From Thermoproteaceae archaeon (lineage in GTDB: Archaea; Thermoproteota; Thermoprotei; Thermoproteales; Thermoproteaceae), in the NCBI GenBank assembly GCA_015521775.1, contig WANN01000002.1, positions 62,001-126,000 of the forward strand: 64,000 nucleotides of DNA. Reading direction: 5' to 3'. Shown piece after piece: positions 26,628-34,881 of this stretch. Made by a program: the position numbers and the translations under genes. The notes under the pieces were generated by a model, which was not told the origin of the DNA, searched no databases, and saw only the letters and a list, made by a program, of their open reading frames with translations. Numbering within the stretch: the first letter of the stretch is position 1; each line of letters opens with the position of its first letter.

Positions 26628-27586
26628 GGCACCTTGACGTATACCACGCCGTTTTCCACCTTGACCGGGTACCTGGGCTGGGTCCTTGCCTCGCCGTGGT
26701 TGGGATGCAGGACGACGCGCCCGGTCTTGGCGTCGAATGTGGCGTGGTGGCCTAGGCAGACCAGCTGCCTGCCCTGTAGGTAGCCGTAGTGGAGCGGGTC
26801 TCTCTCGTGCGTGCACCAGTTCTCGAAGGCCACGACGTCCCCGTCAACGCCCACCACTAGGACCTCCCTCCACAGCCCCACAATGACCATCTTCTTGCCT
26901 ACCCTCCTTATCTCGTCGAGGGTCCCCGCTCTCTCCCACTCGGCTACGGGAAGCGGCGGTCCCCCGTCATCCACGACTTCGGGGGGCTGGAAGAAGTCGA
27001 AGAATATGGGGGTCAACGCGTTGAAGAGGACTAGGTCCATTCCCGCTCTGTCGGGCCTCGCTATCCCCACGTATTCCAAGGCATCATCGACGACCTTGAC
27101 CTCGTCCTCTTCCCTCTGGTAGGCCAGGTAGGCCAGTTGGGCGACATGCCTGTTGTTGGCCCAGTACGCTGCTGCCCTGTACCCCGTGTGGCAGTACTTG
27201 AGGGCGGCCCTAAGGAGGAGCAGGCCCTGCCTAATGTCGCCCTTAGCCGCGTTGATCACGGCATCCATCAACTCGGCTATTTGTCTGTTTACCTTGTACC
27301 CGTTGAGGCCCAGTGCCCTGGACATCACGAAGAACCTCCGGTAGACCGAGCTCTCGTGCCAGTCCACTATCCAACCCATTTTATGGTATATGTCGGGCTC
27401 GCCCATGAGCTCCGGCCTCCCGATGGCGGCCCTGACAAGCTGTACCACGGCCATCTCCTCCACCAGCCTCTGCTGGACGTATCGCCTGTAGCCGTATAGG
27501 CCGGGGTCCCTCTGGAACCAGTTGACCCAGCTCTCGTAAAGCGTGTACTCGAACTCGTCTATTTTCTCCCTGCTGACCGTGGACAT
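26621..27586 (-). CDS. Helical domain fused to a C-terminal Rieske domain
   Basis: 321 aa. Residues 1 to about 205 form a helical domain of unknown family (YTLYESWVNWFQRDPGLYGY, YHKMGWIVDWHESSVYRRFF); no paired E-x2-H diiron ligands are visible in it. Residues from about 225 to the end are a Rieske domain with C-x-H in CTHERD, 16 residues, and C-x2-H in CLGHHATFD. This differs from ring-hydroxylating dioxygenases, where the Rieske domain is N-terminal. Divergent from two diiron genes with an AT-rich control region between, so it may be the reductase-facing or beta-type subunit of the same oxygenase. That role is inferred. Confidence 0.75.
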   Translation of the reverse strand: MSTVSREKIDEFEYTLYESWVNWFQRDPGLYGYRRYVQQRLVEEMAVVQLVRAAIGRPELMGEPDIYHKMGWIVDWHESSVYRRFFVMSRALGLNGYKVNRQIAELMDAVINAAKGDIRQGLLLLRAALKYCHTGYRAAAYWANNRHVAQLAYLAYQREEDEVKVVDDALEYVGIARPDRAGMDLVLFNALTPIFFDFFQPPEVVDDGGPPLPVAEWERAGTLDEIRRVGKKMVIVGLWREVLVVGVDGDVVAFENWCTHERDPLHYGYLQGRQLVCLGHHATFDAKTGRVVLHPNHGEARTQPRYPVKVENGVVYVKVPW

Positions 27587-27671
27587 GTCCCGGCAAACCG
27601 GCAGGTTTTTATCATGTGGGAAAAAATATTTTAACTATTTGTAAAGTATGCCATATATATTTTCGACACTA

Positions 27672-27679
27672 TTTTAAAT
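27672..27679 (+). promoter_or_regulatory. TATA box of first diiron gene
   Basis: The sequence ttttaaat starts 26 bases before ATG 27698. An AAAAAATATTTTAAC element at 27621-27635 in the same divergent region resembles the palindrome near 36471. Confidence 0.6.
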
Positions 27680-27697
27680 GGATTGCCTCACCTTGTT

Positions 27698-28504
27698 ATG
27701 TCCACGGCCGAACAGCTGAGGGCGAGGTACAGGGAGCTTTCAAAGCTGCTCGACGAGCTGGACAGGCTGAAGAACGACGCCGAGTTCCTCTCGAAGTTCC
27801 AGAGCCCAGTGGAGTTCGTGGACTGGTTCAAGGCGTATGCAGACCCCCTCCTGACGCTCCAGTACGAAATTGGGGCCCAGTGGATACTGAACGCGGACAT
27901 AAAGAATGTGGTCGCGTGGCTTAGGCAGGGCGTGTGGAACGAGTGGGCTGCCAACACGGTCATAACGCGGTCCGTCACAGAGTACCGCGATTACATAGAC
28001 ACCGAGTTCATGAATGTGTTGGCCCAGCAGATATCTGACGAGTGTAGGCACCTGTACATAAGGACCAGGGTCCTCAAGATGTATGGGGGCTCCCTGGAGG
28101 GGTTCCAGCCCATAAGGGAGTGGGTCGAACTGTTCGATTTTCCCCTCAGGTGCGCCGCGAGGAGGCTAGAGTGGCCCTACTTCCAGGTGAAGCTGACATC
28201 GACGCTTCAGGTCGTTGAGTTGACGAGCGTGTACCATCACAGGGGGGTACACGACAACTTCCCAAAGAATCCCCGGCTCTGGGAGGAGCCGTACCGGGCC
28301 GCATCACAGGCATTCATGGAGACGTTCCGCGAGATCGAGGACGACGAGCTCTTCCACTGGTCCATAGCGGAGAGGGTCTGGATGAAGTACGCCGGGGACG
28401 CCGAGACACGTAGGGAGATACTGGACTGTGCCGGGGGAGCGCTAAGGGCGTCTATGGAGGCCAGGATAAGGAGGGTCGAGCTCGCCGAGAGGCACTCCAT
28501 CTAA
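27698..28504 (+). CDS. Ferritin-like diiron protein (putative aromatic monooxygenase subunit), copy 1
   Basis: 268 aa. Diiron carboxylate ligands are readable in the right order: E82 (NEWAAN), E115-x2-H118 (DECRHLY), E174 (VVELTS) and E217-x2-H220 (DDELFHW), the four-helix pattern of ferritin-like oxygenases such as PaaA/BoxB and small diiron hydroxylases. Such enzymes activate O2 to oxidise an organic substrate. The protein is shorter than soluble methane/toluene monooxygenase alpha subunits (about 500). Follows a TATA box at the leaderless distance. Adjacent Rieske ferredoxin genes supply a plausible electron path. The substrate is unknown; a phenolic or phosphorylated aromatic is my inference. 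Confidence 0.78.
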   Translation: MSTAEQLRARYRELSKLLDELDRLKNDAEFLSKFQSPVEFVDWFKAYADPLLTLQYEIGAQWILNADIKNVVAWLRQGVWNEWAANTVITRSVTEYRDYIDTEFMNVLAQQISDECRHLYIRTRVLKMYGGSLEGFQPIREWVELFDFPLRCAARRLEWPYFQVKLTSTLQVVELTSVYHHRGVHDNFPKNPRLWEEPYRAASQAFMETFREIEDDELFHWSIAERVWMKYAGDAETRREILDCAGGALRASMEARIRRVELAERHSI

Positions 28505-28569
28505 ATTATATGGCGTGTCGGGACTATAATTTGGGGACCTTTTTTTAAAGCCTCAACGTCATTTTCCGC

Positions 28570-29364
28570 ATGGCTGTCGGCGCCGGCCTCTGGGAAAAGG
28601 CCAGGGAGCTGAGGAACATCTGGGAAAGCCTTAGGAACGTCCCAGACGACGTTCTGTCCTCCTTCCAATCGCCCCAGGAATTCATAGACTGGTTCAAGGC
28701 CTACGCCGACCCGGTGCTCCAGTTCCACTACGTGATTGGGGCCGAGTGGGCGCTCAACGCGGACGCACCGGGCGTAGTGGCTTGGCTTAGGCAGGGCGTG
28801 TGGAACGAGTGGGCCGCAGCGGCCGACGTGGCCAGGATAGTGAACGAGTACCGTGACTACATCGACACGGAGTTCATGACTATGTTCGCACAGCAGATAT
28901 CGGACGAGGGGAGGCACCTCTACCTCCGGTCGAGGATACTGAGGGCCTTCGGCGGCTCCATGGAGGGTTTTCAGCCCATAAGGGAGTGGGTCGAACTGTT
29001 CGACCTGCCCTTCCAGTGCGCGCCCAGGAACATGGCCTTCTTCCAGGTAAGGGCCACATCGACGCTTCAGGTCGTTGAGTTGACGAGCGTGTACCATCAC
29101 AGGGGGGTACACGACAACCTGGACCGGAACAGGGCGCTGATGGAGGGCCCATATGGGCGGGCCGCCCATATGCTTAGGGAGTCCTTCCGCGAGATAGAGG
29201 ACGACGAGCTCTTCCACTGGTCCATAGCCGAGCGCATGTGGGTGAAGTACGCCAGGGACGCGGAGTCCAGGAGGAACATACTTGAGTGCGCTGCCGAGGC
29301 GCTCAGGGTGTCCACCGAGGCCAGGATAAGGAGGGTCGAGCTGTCGGAGAAGAAGGCCATATAG
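28570..29364 (+). CDS. Ferritin-like diiron protein, copy 2
   Basis: 264 aa, a close paralogue of the preceding gene with the same ligand set: E80, E113-x2-H116 (DEGRHLY), E170 and E213-x2-H216 (DDELFHW). The two differ most at the N-terminus and around residues 150-160 and 185-205. DNA tracts of 63 and 32 bases are identical between copies, pointing to recent gene conversion. It has its own AT-rich promoter-like tttttttaaag upstream. The pair may form a heterodimeric hydroxylase. It is followed after six bases by the HbpS-like gene. Confidence 0.78.
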   Translation: MAVGAGLWEKARELRNIWESLRNVPDDVLSSFQSPQEFIDWFKAYADPVLQFHYVIGAEWALNADAPGVVAWLRQGVWNEWAAAADVARIVNEYRDYIDTEFMTMFAQQISDEGRHLYLRSRILRAFGGSMEGFQPIREWVELFDLPFQCAPRNMAFFQVRATSTLQVVELTSVYHHRGVHDNLDRNRALMEGPYGRAAHMLRESFREIEDDELFHWSIAERMWVKYARDAESRRNILECAAEALRVSTEARIRRVELSEKKAI

Positions 29365-29369
29365 CGACC

Positions 29370-29768
29370 ATGTGGGAGCTCGCCCGTCTCGGGGAGGCGC
29401 TGCGGAGGGGCGTGGAGAGGGCGTCGGAGCTGGGGATAAGCGTGTCCATAGCCGTCACCGACGAGAGGGGCGGCGTGGTCGCGCTGTACAGGATGCCGGG
29501 GGCCTACGAGTTCTCGCCCACGGTGGCACTCGCCAAGGCCAGGACCGCGGCACAGTTCGGCAGGCCCACGGCGCAGCTGGCTGAACGCGCAGCCGCGAAC
29601 CCCATGCTCTACATAGGCCTCACGGTGCACGCCGGCCTGATCTTCGGCAAGGGGGGACTGCCCGTGGTGAGGGACGGCAGGGTGGTGGGCGCAGTCGGCG
29701 TGAGCGGAGGAACCGGCGACCAGGACGAGGACGTGGCTTCCAGGGTGGTGGAGGCACTGACTGCCTAG
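29370..29768 (+). CDS. HbpS/GlcG-family protein
   Basis: 132 aa with the family pattern GISVSIAVTDERGGVVALYR, TAAQFGRPTA and GGLPVVRDGRVVGAVGVSGG. Family members bind haem, iron or small aromatic/glycolate ligands and are often encoded in aromatic or glycolate catabolic operons (GlcG). It begins five bases after the second diiron gene, so it is probably co-transcribed. Role here likely sensing, carrying or protecting a cofactor or substrate; not proven. Confidence 0.82.
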   Translation: MWELARLGEALRRGVERASELGISVSIAVTDERGGVVALYRMPGAYEFSPTVALAKARTAAQFGRPTAQLAERAAANPMLYIGLTVHAGLIFGKGGLPVVRDGRVVGAVGVSGGTGDQDEDVASRVVEALTA

Positions 29769-30628
29769 CAGCACCAGTCCTTCAACATTTCCCTTTCCCC
29801 CCTCTGCCCGGGAGGGGGCATGCCCGGCGGCAGGGCGGGGTCCAGCGGATACCCCATCCAGAACTGGGTGTGGATGACCAGGGCGTTTATGGCACCTACA
29901 GTGACCTCCGGGGAAAAAACGGCGTCCCACAGCGGTGCAACCGATAGTGCCAGGGCCGCGCACATGGCGCCGCGGCGGGGCTGCGCGTAGCGCGAGGCGC
30001 CTAGGTACTCCAGGGGCCACGAGTAGGCGAGGGCCCAGAGGGTCAGGGCGAGCCCCAGACCATGGGGCATCAGGGAGGCAGCCGCGATGCCCAGTACGAG
30101 CGAGGCCAGGACCGCGCCGATCCCCATGTAGGGCTGCCTGTACAGCCGCCTGAAGGGGTACCCCTGCACGCCGAAGGGCGGGGAGAGGAGCGCCGCGGCG
30201 GCCATGGTCCAGACGTAGACGCCCCACCCCACGTCTAGGGCGCGCAGCGCGTAGGCCGAGGCGTACACCCCGGCGGCCCCCAGGAGCAGTGCCCGGCCCG
30301 GCGGTAGGTGTCGGAGGGGCCACGCGCCGAGGGCCGTCCCCCACATGAAGGCCGTGAAGACCGCCTCCCTCGGCGTTAGGGCATGGGTGGCGAGGGTCAA
30401 CAGGCCCGCAAGCCCAGTCATGCGGACCCCCACGGCCAGCCGGCCCCTGCCGGCCCAATTGCCGAGGGGCGGCGCCCAGGGCCACCCCCCACCTATGAGG
30501 CCCAGCACAAGCAGCCACACGGCGAGCGTGTACAACAAGTCCCCAAGCCCGGACATGGCCATGCCGAGGGCCAGTATTACGGCGAGCCTGGCGAGGGGCC
30601 CCGCGCTATAGTAGGCCGACGACCTCAT
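29765..30628 (-). CDS. Polytopic membrane protein of unknown function
   Basis: About 287 aa with some eight to nine hydrophobic segments, for example LARLAVILALGMAMSGLGDL, VYVWTMAAAALLSPPFGV and GIGAVLASLVLGIAAASL. The cytoplasmic or external tail ends MLKDWCC with a vicinal Cys pair. No transporter family recognised. It ends four bases into the convergent HbpS-like gene and starts inside the 3' end of the HAD gene, so it belongs to the minus-strand operon with HAD, alcohol dehydrogenase and FAH genes. It may move an aromatic or its product. Confidence 0.65.
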   Translation of the reverse strand: MRSSAYYSAGPLARLAVILALGMAMSGLGDLLYTLAVWLLVLGLIGGGWPWAPPLGNWAGRGRLAVGVRMTGLAGLLTLATHALTPREAVFTAFMWGTALGAWPLRHLPPGRALLLGAAGVYASAYALRALDVGWGVYVWTMAAAALLSPPFGVQGYPFRRLYRQPYMGIGAVLASLVLGIAAASLMPHGLGLALTLWALAYSWPLEYLGASRYAQPRRGAMCAALALSVAPLWDAVFSPEVTVGAINALVIHTQFWMGYPLDPALPPGMPPPGQRGEREMLKDWCC

Positions 30629-31391
30629 CGACGCGCCCGACCACGTGGTCCACCCCGTCAAGCCCCTGCCTTTCCCTACGCTCGACCGACGTGACGAGGA
30701 CCGTGGCGCAGCCCATGGCCTTGCACGGCTTGAGGTCCGACTCCACCGTGTCCCCCACCATTACGGCTTTTTCTGGTTTTACGTTGTTGTGGTTTAGGAC
30801 TGTGGTGAAGTGTATTGGGCTGGGCTTGCCCACAACCACAGCCTCACGCCTAGTCTGAAACTCAACAGCAGCAACAATAGCACCAGGAGAGAGGACGGGC
30901 CCGTCCTCAGTGTAGTACCACCTCACCTTGTTGGCGGCCACGAAGAGGGCGCCGGCATTTACGGCCCTGACAGCGTTGCTGAACGCCCTGAAGCTCATGA
31001 AGCGGGTGTGCCCCACCACGACTGCGTCCGCCTCCCTCCAGTCCCTGACCACCCTGTGGCCATGCCTCTCAAGCTCCACGCGCAGCCCCTCCTCACCCAA
31101 CACAAGGCACCTGGCCCTCCCGACCTCGTCCAGCAGGTACATGGCGGCCACACGAGGCGAGGGCCAGAGTTGGTCCAGCTCGAAGGGGAAGCCAAGCGAC
31201 CTCAACATGTGCCAGTACTCGGGGGTACTCCAATTGGAGCCGCTACCGATCACCGCAACCTTCTTCCCCATCTCCCTAAGCCTACGCAGGAGCCTATACC
31301 CGCCGAGCACCCTGGTCTTATGTTCAAGGGCGCCCGTCACAAATACGCCGTCCAGGTCAAACATGAATAGGTCGTACGAGGCTAGCCCCAC
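30606..31391 (-). CDS. HAD hydrolase, NagD-like (subfamily IIA), intact motif I
   Basis: 261 aa phosphatase-type protein. Motif I FMFDLDGVFV has both aspartates; motif II is VIGSGSNWS; motif III/IV is VVGKPSPIHF and VMVGDTVESDLKP. The large C2 cap makes it NagD/4-nitrophenyl-phosphatase-like, so hydrolysis of a small aryl or sugar phosphate is reasonable. Starts at GTG 31391, just after the alcohol dehydrogenase stop. It shares DNA tracts of 138 and 104 identical bases with the paralogue at 34870, indicating gene conversion. Confidence 0.85.
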   Translation of the reverse strand: MGLASYDLFMFDLDGVFVTGALEHKTRVLGGYRLLRRLREMGKKVAVIGSGSNWSTPEYWHMLRSLGFPFELDQLWPSPRVAAMYLLDEVGRARCLVLGEEGLRVELERHGHRVVRDWREADAVVVGHTRFMSFRAFSNAVRAVNAGALFVAANKVRWYYTEDGPVLSPGAIVAAVEFQTRREAVVVGKPSPIHFTTVLNHNNVKPEKAVMVGDTVESDLKPCKAMGCATVLVTSVERRERQGLDGVDHVVGRVDEVVGLL

Positions 31392-31394
31392 GAA

Positions 31395-32396
31395 CTAGAC
31401 CTCGACCACTACCTTGCCCACCCTGTCAGGCGACCTCAAGGCCTCGAATGCCTCCCTGGCCCGGCCCAGGGGATACCTGGCGTGTATCGGCGTGGTTACC
31501 CTGCCCGACTCGAGGAGCCCCACCAGGGTCTGGAGGTCCCTCAGCCTGCCTCCGGTGGAGCCGAGTATCGACCCCTGCACACCGTACAGCCTCCTGAGGT
31601 CCAGCCTGACCTCCTGGCCGGTGAGGACCCCGGCCGTCACGTATCTCCCGCCCCTGCCAAGCATGGAGTAGCTGAGCTCCCATGTGCCGGCCCCCAGGGG
31701 ATCCACCACCACGTCCGCGCCGCCCTGCCGGGCCACGAGGTCCCTAGCCTCCTCTGGCGTGGCCACCGCGTCAGCGCCCAGCCCCCTCAGCGCCGCCTCG
31801 ACCTGCTTCCCCCTCCTGGTTACGGCCATTACATAGGCGCCCATGAGCTTGGCCAGCTGGACCGCGAAGACCCCCACGTTGCCCGTGGCCCCCATGACCA
31901 CCACGAGGTCGCCCGCCGAGACGGAGGCCCTCCTCAGCATGTTCCATGCGGTGAGCCCTCCAATGGGCAGTCCCACTGCCCGCTCCAGCGGGGCGCCCGT
32001 CCTGACCAGGTTGGCCGTGGGGACAACGGCGTACTCGGCCATCCCCCCGTTAGTGGCCGCTCCTATGAGCTGGCCCCTCACCTCGCAGATCTGGGTCTCC
32101 CCTGAGAGGCACTGCCTACACCTACCGCAGAAAAGCCTACTATAGACGACCACGTTGTCCCCGGGCCCCACGTGGCTCCCCTCTCCGGCTGCCTCAACGG
32201 TGCCCACGAACTCGCAGCCGGGAACATGCGGCATTGGAGACGCCTTGACGGCCCCCGAAACAACGGCCAGGTCTATGGGATTGACGCCCACGTACCTGAC
32301 CCTGACAAGGGCCTCGCCGGGGCCGGGCGCAGGCCTCTCCACCTCGGCTAGCCTCAGGTTCTCGAGGCCCGGCGCATCGAAAACTACGGCCCTCAT
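31395..32396 (-). CDS. Zinc-containing alcohol dehydrogenase (MDR family)
   Basis: 333 aa. N-terminal GroES-like domain with PGCEFVGTVEAAGEGS and the four structural-zinc cysteines in CGRCRQCLSGETQIC. Rossmann NAD(P) motif GATGNVGVFAVQLAK (G-x2-G-x2-G). Oxidises alcohols or reduces aldehydes or quinones; the substrate is not readable. It overlaps the upstream FAH gene by four bases and abuts the HAD gene downstream, giving an FAH-ADH-HAD-membrane protein operon. Confidence 0.88.
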   Translation of the reverse strand: MRAVVFDAPGLENLRLAEVERPAPGPGEALVRVRYVGVNPIDLAVVSGAVKASPMPHVPGCEFVGTVEAAGEGSHVGPGDNVVVYSRLFCGRCRQCLSGETQICEVRGQLIGAATNGGMAEYAVVPTANLVRTGAPLERAVGLPIGGLTAWNMLRRASVSAGDLVVVMGATGNVGVFAVQLAKLMGAYVMAVTRRGKQVEAALRGLGADAVATPEEARDLVARQGGADVVVDPLGAGTWELSYSMLGRGGRYVTAGVLTGQEVRLDLRRLYGVQGSILGSTGGRLRDLQTLVGLLESGRVTTPIHARYPLGRAREAFEALRSPDRVGKVVVEV

Positions 32397-33316
32397 TCCG
32401 ATACCACCCTGTTCCTGAGCACGCCGATCCCCTCGACCTCAGCCTCCACCACGTCACCCGGCTTGAGGAACTTGCCCTTGGGGAACCCGACGCCGGGCGG
32501 GGTGCCCGTGAATATGTGGTCGCCGGGCTTGAGCGTTATGCCCTGGGACGCCCAGTATATGAGCTGCTGCACGTTGAATATGAGCTCTGCCGTGGTCCCC
32601 TCCTGCTCGAGCTCCCCGTTCACCCTGAGGAGCAGCTTGAGGTTGTTGGGGTCCGGTATCTCGTCCCTAGTCACAATGTACGGGCCTACAGGGGCCGCCG
32701 TGTCCATGGACTTGCCCCATATCCAGTTCTGGCCGTACGGATTCAACTGCTGGGGCCACCCAGGCGGGAACTGCCAGTCCCTTATGCTTATATCGTTGCC
32801 CACCACGTATCCAAACACGTGGTCGAGGGCCCTCCCCTCCTCGATGTACTTGCCCGGCCTCCCAATGACCACGGTAAGCTCGACCTCCCAGTCGACCCTG
32901 TCTGACACCTTGGGCTTCACTATGGGCCCCTCGTGGCCCACAAGCGCGTTGGGGAACTTGGGGAAGAAGTAGGGCCTCTCGGGCGGCTTGACCCCGGCCT
33001 CCTTGCCATGGGCCCTGTAGTTGACTGCGACGGCGAATATCTTCTCGGGGTCTGGCACAGGCGGCTCCCACGCGATGGTAGACGGGTCTAGGTAGAGGGA
33101 CGGGTCGCCCGCCTTCTCGGCCCTCGCCACGACGTCCCTGACAATGCCCATGGCCGGATCGCCCAGAGCTATAAGCTTCTTCATTGAGTACGTGAAGTCG
33201 GGGGCCGCTGGGGCCTCGTACACGTGCATGTAGGCGCGCGGGAGATCCAGGACGCCTTTCCCCGTGTATACGCCCACCCTCGTGGCGCCGTCCTTTGTAA
33301 ATGTCAACAGCCTCAT
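32393..33316 (-). CDS. Fumarylacetoacetate hydrolase-family protein
   Basis: 307 aa. C-terminal FAH domain: IFAVAVNYRAHGKEAG, the metal site E-x-E in DWEVELTVVIG with Asp in GYVVGNDIS, and FTGTPPGVGF. The family cleaves C-C bonds in acylpyruvates or isomerises/decarboxylates the products of meta ring cleavage. This suits a step after LigAB at 40575-41665. Has the N-terminal FAH cap MRLLTFTKDGATRVGVY. First gene of its operon. The exact reaction is open. Confidence 0.9.
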   Translation of the reverse strand: MRLLTFTKDGATRVGVYTGKGVLDLPRAYMHVYEAPAAPDFTYSMKKLIALGDPAMGIVRDVVARAEKAGDPSLYLDPSTIAWEPPVPDPEKIFAVAVNYRAHGKEAGVKPPERPYFFPKFPNALVGHEGPIVKPKVSDRVDWEVELTVVIGRPGKYIEEGRALDHVFGYVVGNDISIRDWQFPPGWPQQLNPYGQNWIWGKSMDTAAPVGPYIVTRDEIPDPNNLKLLLRVNGELEQEGTTAELIFNVQQLIYWASQGITLKPGDHIFTGTPPGVGFPKGKFLKPGDVVEAEVEGIGVLRNRVVSE

Positions 33317-33381
33317 GCGAATCGCCGCGAGCCCCCATTAAAAAGATGTCCCCAATATAAAGATGGTGCGGGGCAAAATAT

Positions 33382-34389
33382 TTAGGCGAGCTCCTCCTGG
33401 TCCACGTCCCTCGCCGCTTCCTGGAGCCCAGAAACGCATTTAACGGTCTCCGAGAACGATGCGGCGGCGAAGCTCTCTGTGATGCGCAGCACGTCGTGTA
33501 TGATCCTTCTCAGGGCAAACGCGGTGTGGGCCTCGTGGGGCCCCACGCCCCTGGATATGAGCTCCTCCTCGAACCTATTTACCTCGGCCCTTATCCTGCT
33601 CACGGCGTCTATGTCGGCCTTGGACCTCATGGCCCTCACGGTAAGCTCGCAGATGTCCCTGAGCTTCTCCATGTGCGGCCCCCGCTCAACGTGGGGGATG
33701 AAGTCCACCATCCTATGTATATAATAGGATATCTCCCTCAGCCTCATAGTCATTTCCAGGTATATGGAGTGGAGCACGCTGGGAAGCCCGTTGCGCTCAG
33801 GCTCCTTCATGGCCAGCGAGAGGAGCCTGTATAGGTACCGGTAGAACCTCTTGGCCTCGTACATGCGCTCCTTCACATCGCTTATGTACGTCTCTGTTCC
33901 GTTGGGCTCTAGACACCTACATATGTCCTCAAGGGACTCCCTTAGGAGGCGGAACGACTTGAGGAAATATTTGAGGAAGTTTTCCTTGTCGAGGTACTCC
34001 ACGCTGTCCTTCACAACTATGACCATGCTGCTCTTGCCCATGCTCTCTATCTCGAAACCCATCAGATCGCTCCTCAGACCCCTCACCACGCTTATGACCT
34101 CCGACTTCAACGAGTTTGTCGAGGTGAGTTCTATCCTGTCGGCGCCATACATGTACATTACCTTCACCATATCGGCGACGGTTTCCGGGGCGTAGTTGTC
34201 CACGTTGATGGTTACATAGCAGTACGTCTTGGGGAGCTTCACTATAATATTGTTATTGGGGTCCTCGATGACTATGACGTGGTCGTGGGGCTTTACATTG
34301 TTCTTGACTACCCAATCCATAGGTATGCTAATGATGTAGCTGCCCGTCTTTATCTTCTGCACACGCCTCAGAAACTTGCTTCGGCTCAC
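33382..34389 (-). CDS. PhoU-like regulator with N-terminal AbrB domain
   Basis: 335 aa. Residues 1-50 (FLRRVQKIKTGSYIISIP followed by MDWVVKNN) form an AbrB/SpoVT-type DNA-binding swapped hairpin; the rest is helical with two PhoU-like bundles. Archaeal proteins of this layout are annotated as phosphate-uptake regulators. Lying between the FAH operon and the HAD/phosphotransferase block, it could sense phosphate or control these genes and bind the AT-rich motifs; that is an inference. An AT-rich 255-bp gap follows. Confidence 0.8.
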   Translation of the reverse strand: MSRSKFLRRVQKIKTGSYIISIPMDWVVKNNVKPHDHVIVIEDPNNNIIVKLPKTYCYVTINVDNYAPETVADMVKVMYMYGADRIELTSTNSLKSEVISVVRGLRSDLMGFEIESMGKSSMVIVVKDSVEYLDKENFLKYFLKSFRLLRESLEDICRCLEPNGTETYISDVKERMYEAKRFYRYLYRLLSLAMKEPERNGLPSVLHSIYLEMTMRLREISYYIHRMVDFIPHVERGPHMEKLRDICELTVRAMRSKADIDAVSRIRAEVNRFEEELISRGVGPHEAHTAFALRRIIHDVLRITESFAAASFSETVKCVSGLQEAARDVDQEELA

Positions 34390-34644
34390 ATATCGACCTA
34401 TTTAGTCTATTAAAAGTTTTGTTGGGGCAACTTAGTAAAGCATGTCCCAGAGCACAGACGCCTAAAAGTGATATGATAGTACGATCAAAATGACATTTTT
34501 CATAAGATGTGAACCGATATATTTACAGGATATATTAAAATATTTTGAATTAATTTCCTCCTTCCATTAACTACATGTGTAAGTATTTAAATTAATTTAT
34601 TTAATAAAGCGAAGAAATTATTTGATGACAAAAATAATTATTTC
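34390..34644. promoter_or_regulatory. AT-rich divergent intergenic region
   Basis: 255 bp of strongly AT-rich sequence between the PhoU-like gene (minus) and the small ferredoxin (plus), with an aaaatatttt core at 34535-34544 and several TATA-like tracts (tatttaaattaatttattta). The contrast with GC-rich genes on both sides is sharp. It probably holds both divergent promoters and regulator sites. No small gene seen. Confidence 0.5.
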
Positions 34645-34881
34645 ATGTCCGTGGAAATCACCATACGTCCCCACGTATGTGGCGGGTGTCCCCACTGCGA
34701 GGCCGCGGCGCCAGAAGTGTTCAAGGTCAGGGGAGTGGTAACCATAGATGGCCGGTTCGCCCTGTCCTCCACGAGGGGCCGCGTTCCACTGGACATGGCG
34801 GACGCCGTGATACGCGCGTTTAAGGCCTGTCCCAGAGGCGGCATAAGTGTTAGGGTGGTGCCCCCCTGGCTAGTCAAGTAG
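34645..34881 (+). CDS. Small single-cluster ferredoxin
   Basis: 78 aa. Cluster ligands C12, C15, C18 in HVCGGCPHCEAAAP plus a distant Cys in AFKACPRGG, the C-x2-C-x2-C...C-P pattern of single [4Fe-4S] or [3Fe-4S] ferredoxins. It would shuttle electrons in the cytoplasm, perhaps to the oxygenase system of the same region. Its 3' end overlaps the convergent HAD gene by 12 bases. Confidence 0.8.
   Translation: MSVEITIRPHVCGGCPHCEAAAPEVFKVRGVVTIDGRFALSSTRGRVPLDMADAVIRAFKACPRGGISVRVVPPWLVK

Noticed and set aside
29097-30518. Long minus-strand frame spanning the HbpS-like gene and part of the membrane-protein gene
   Set aside because: Crosses two supported genes in other frames and reads as Gly/Arg/Pro low-complexity sequence.
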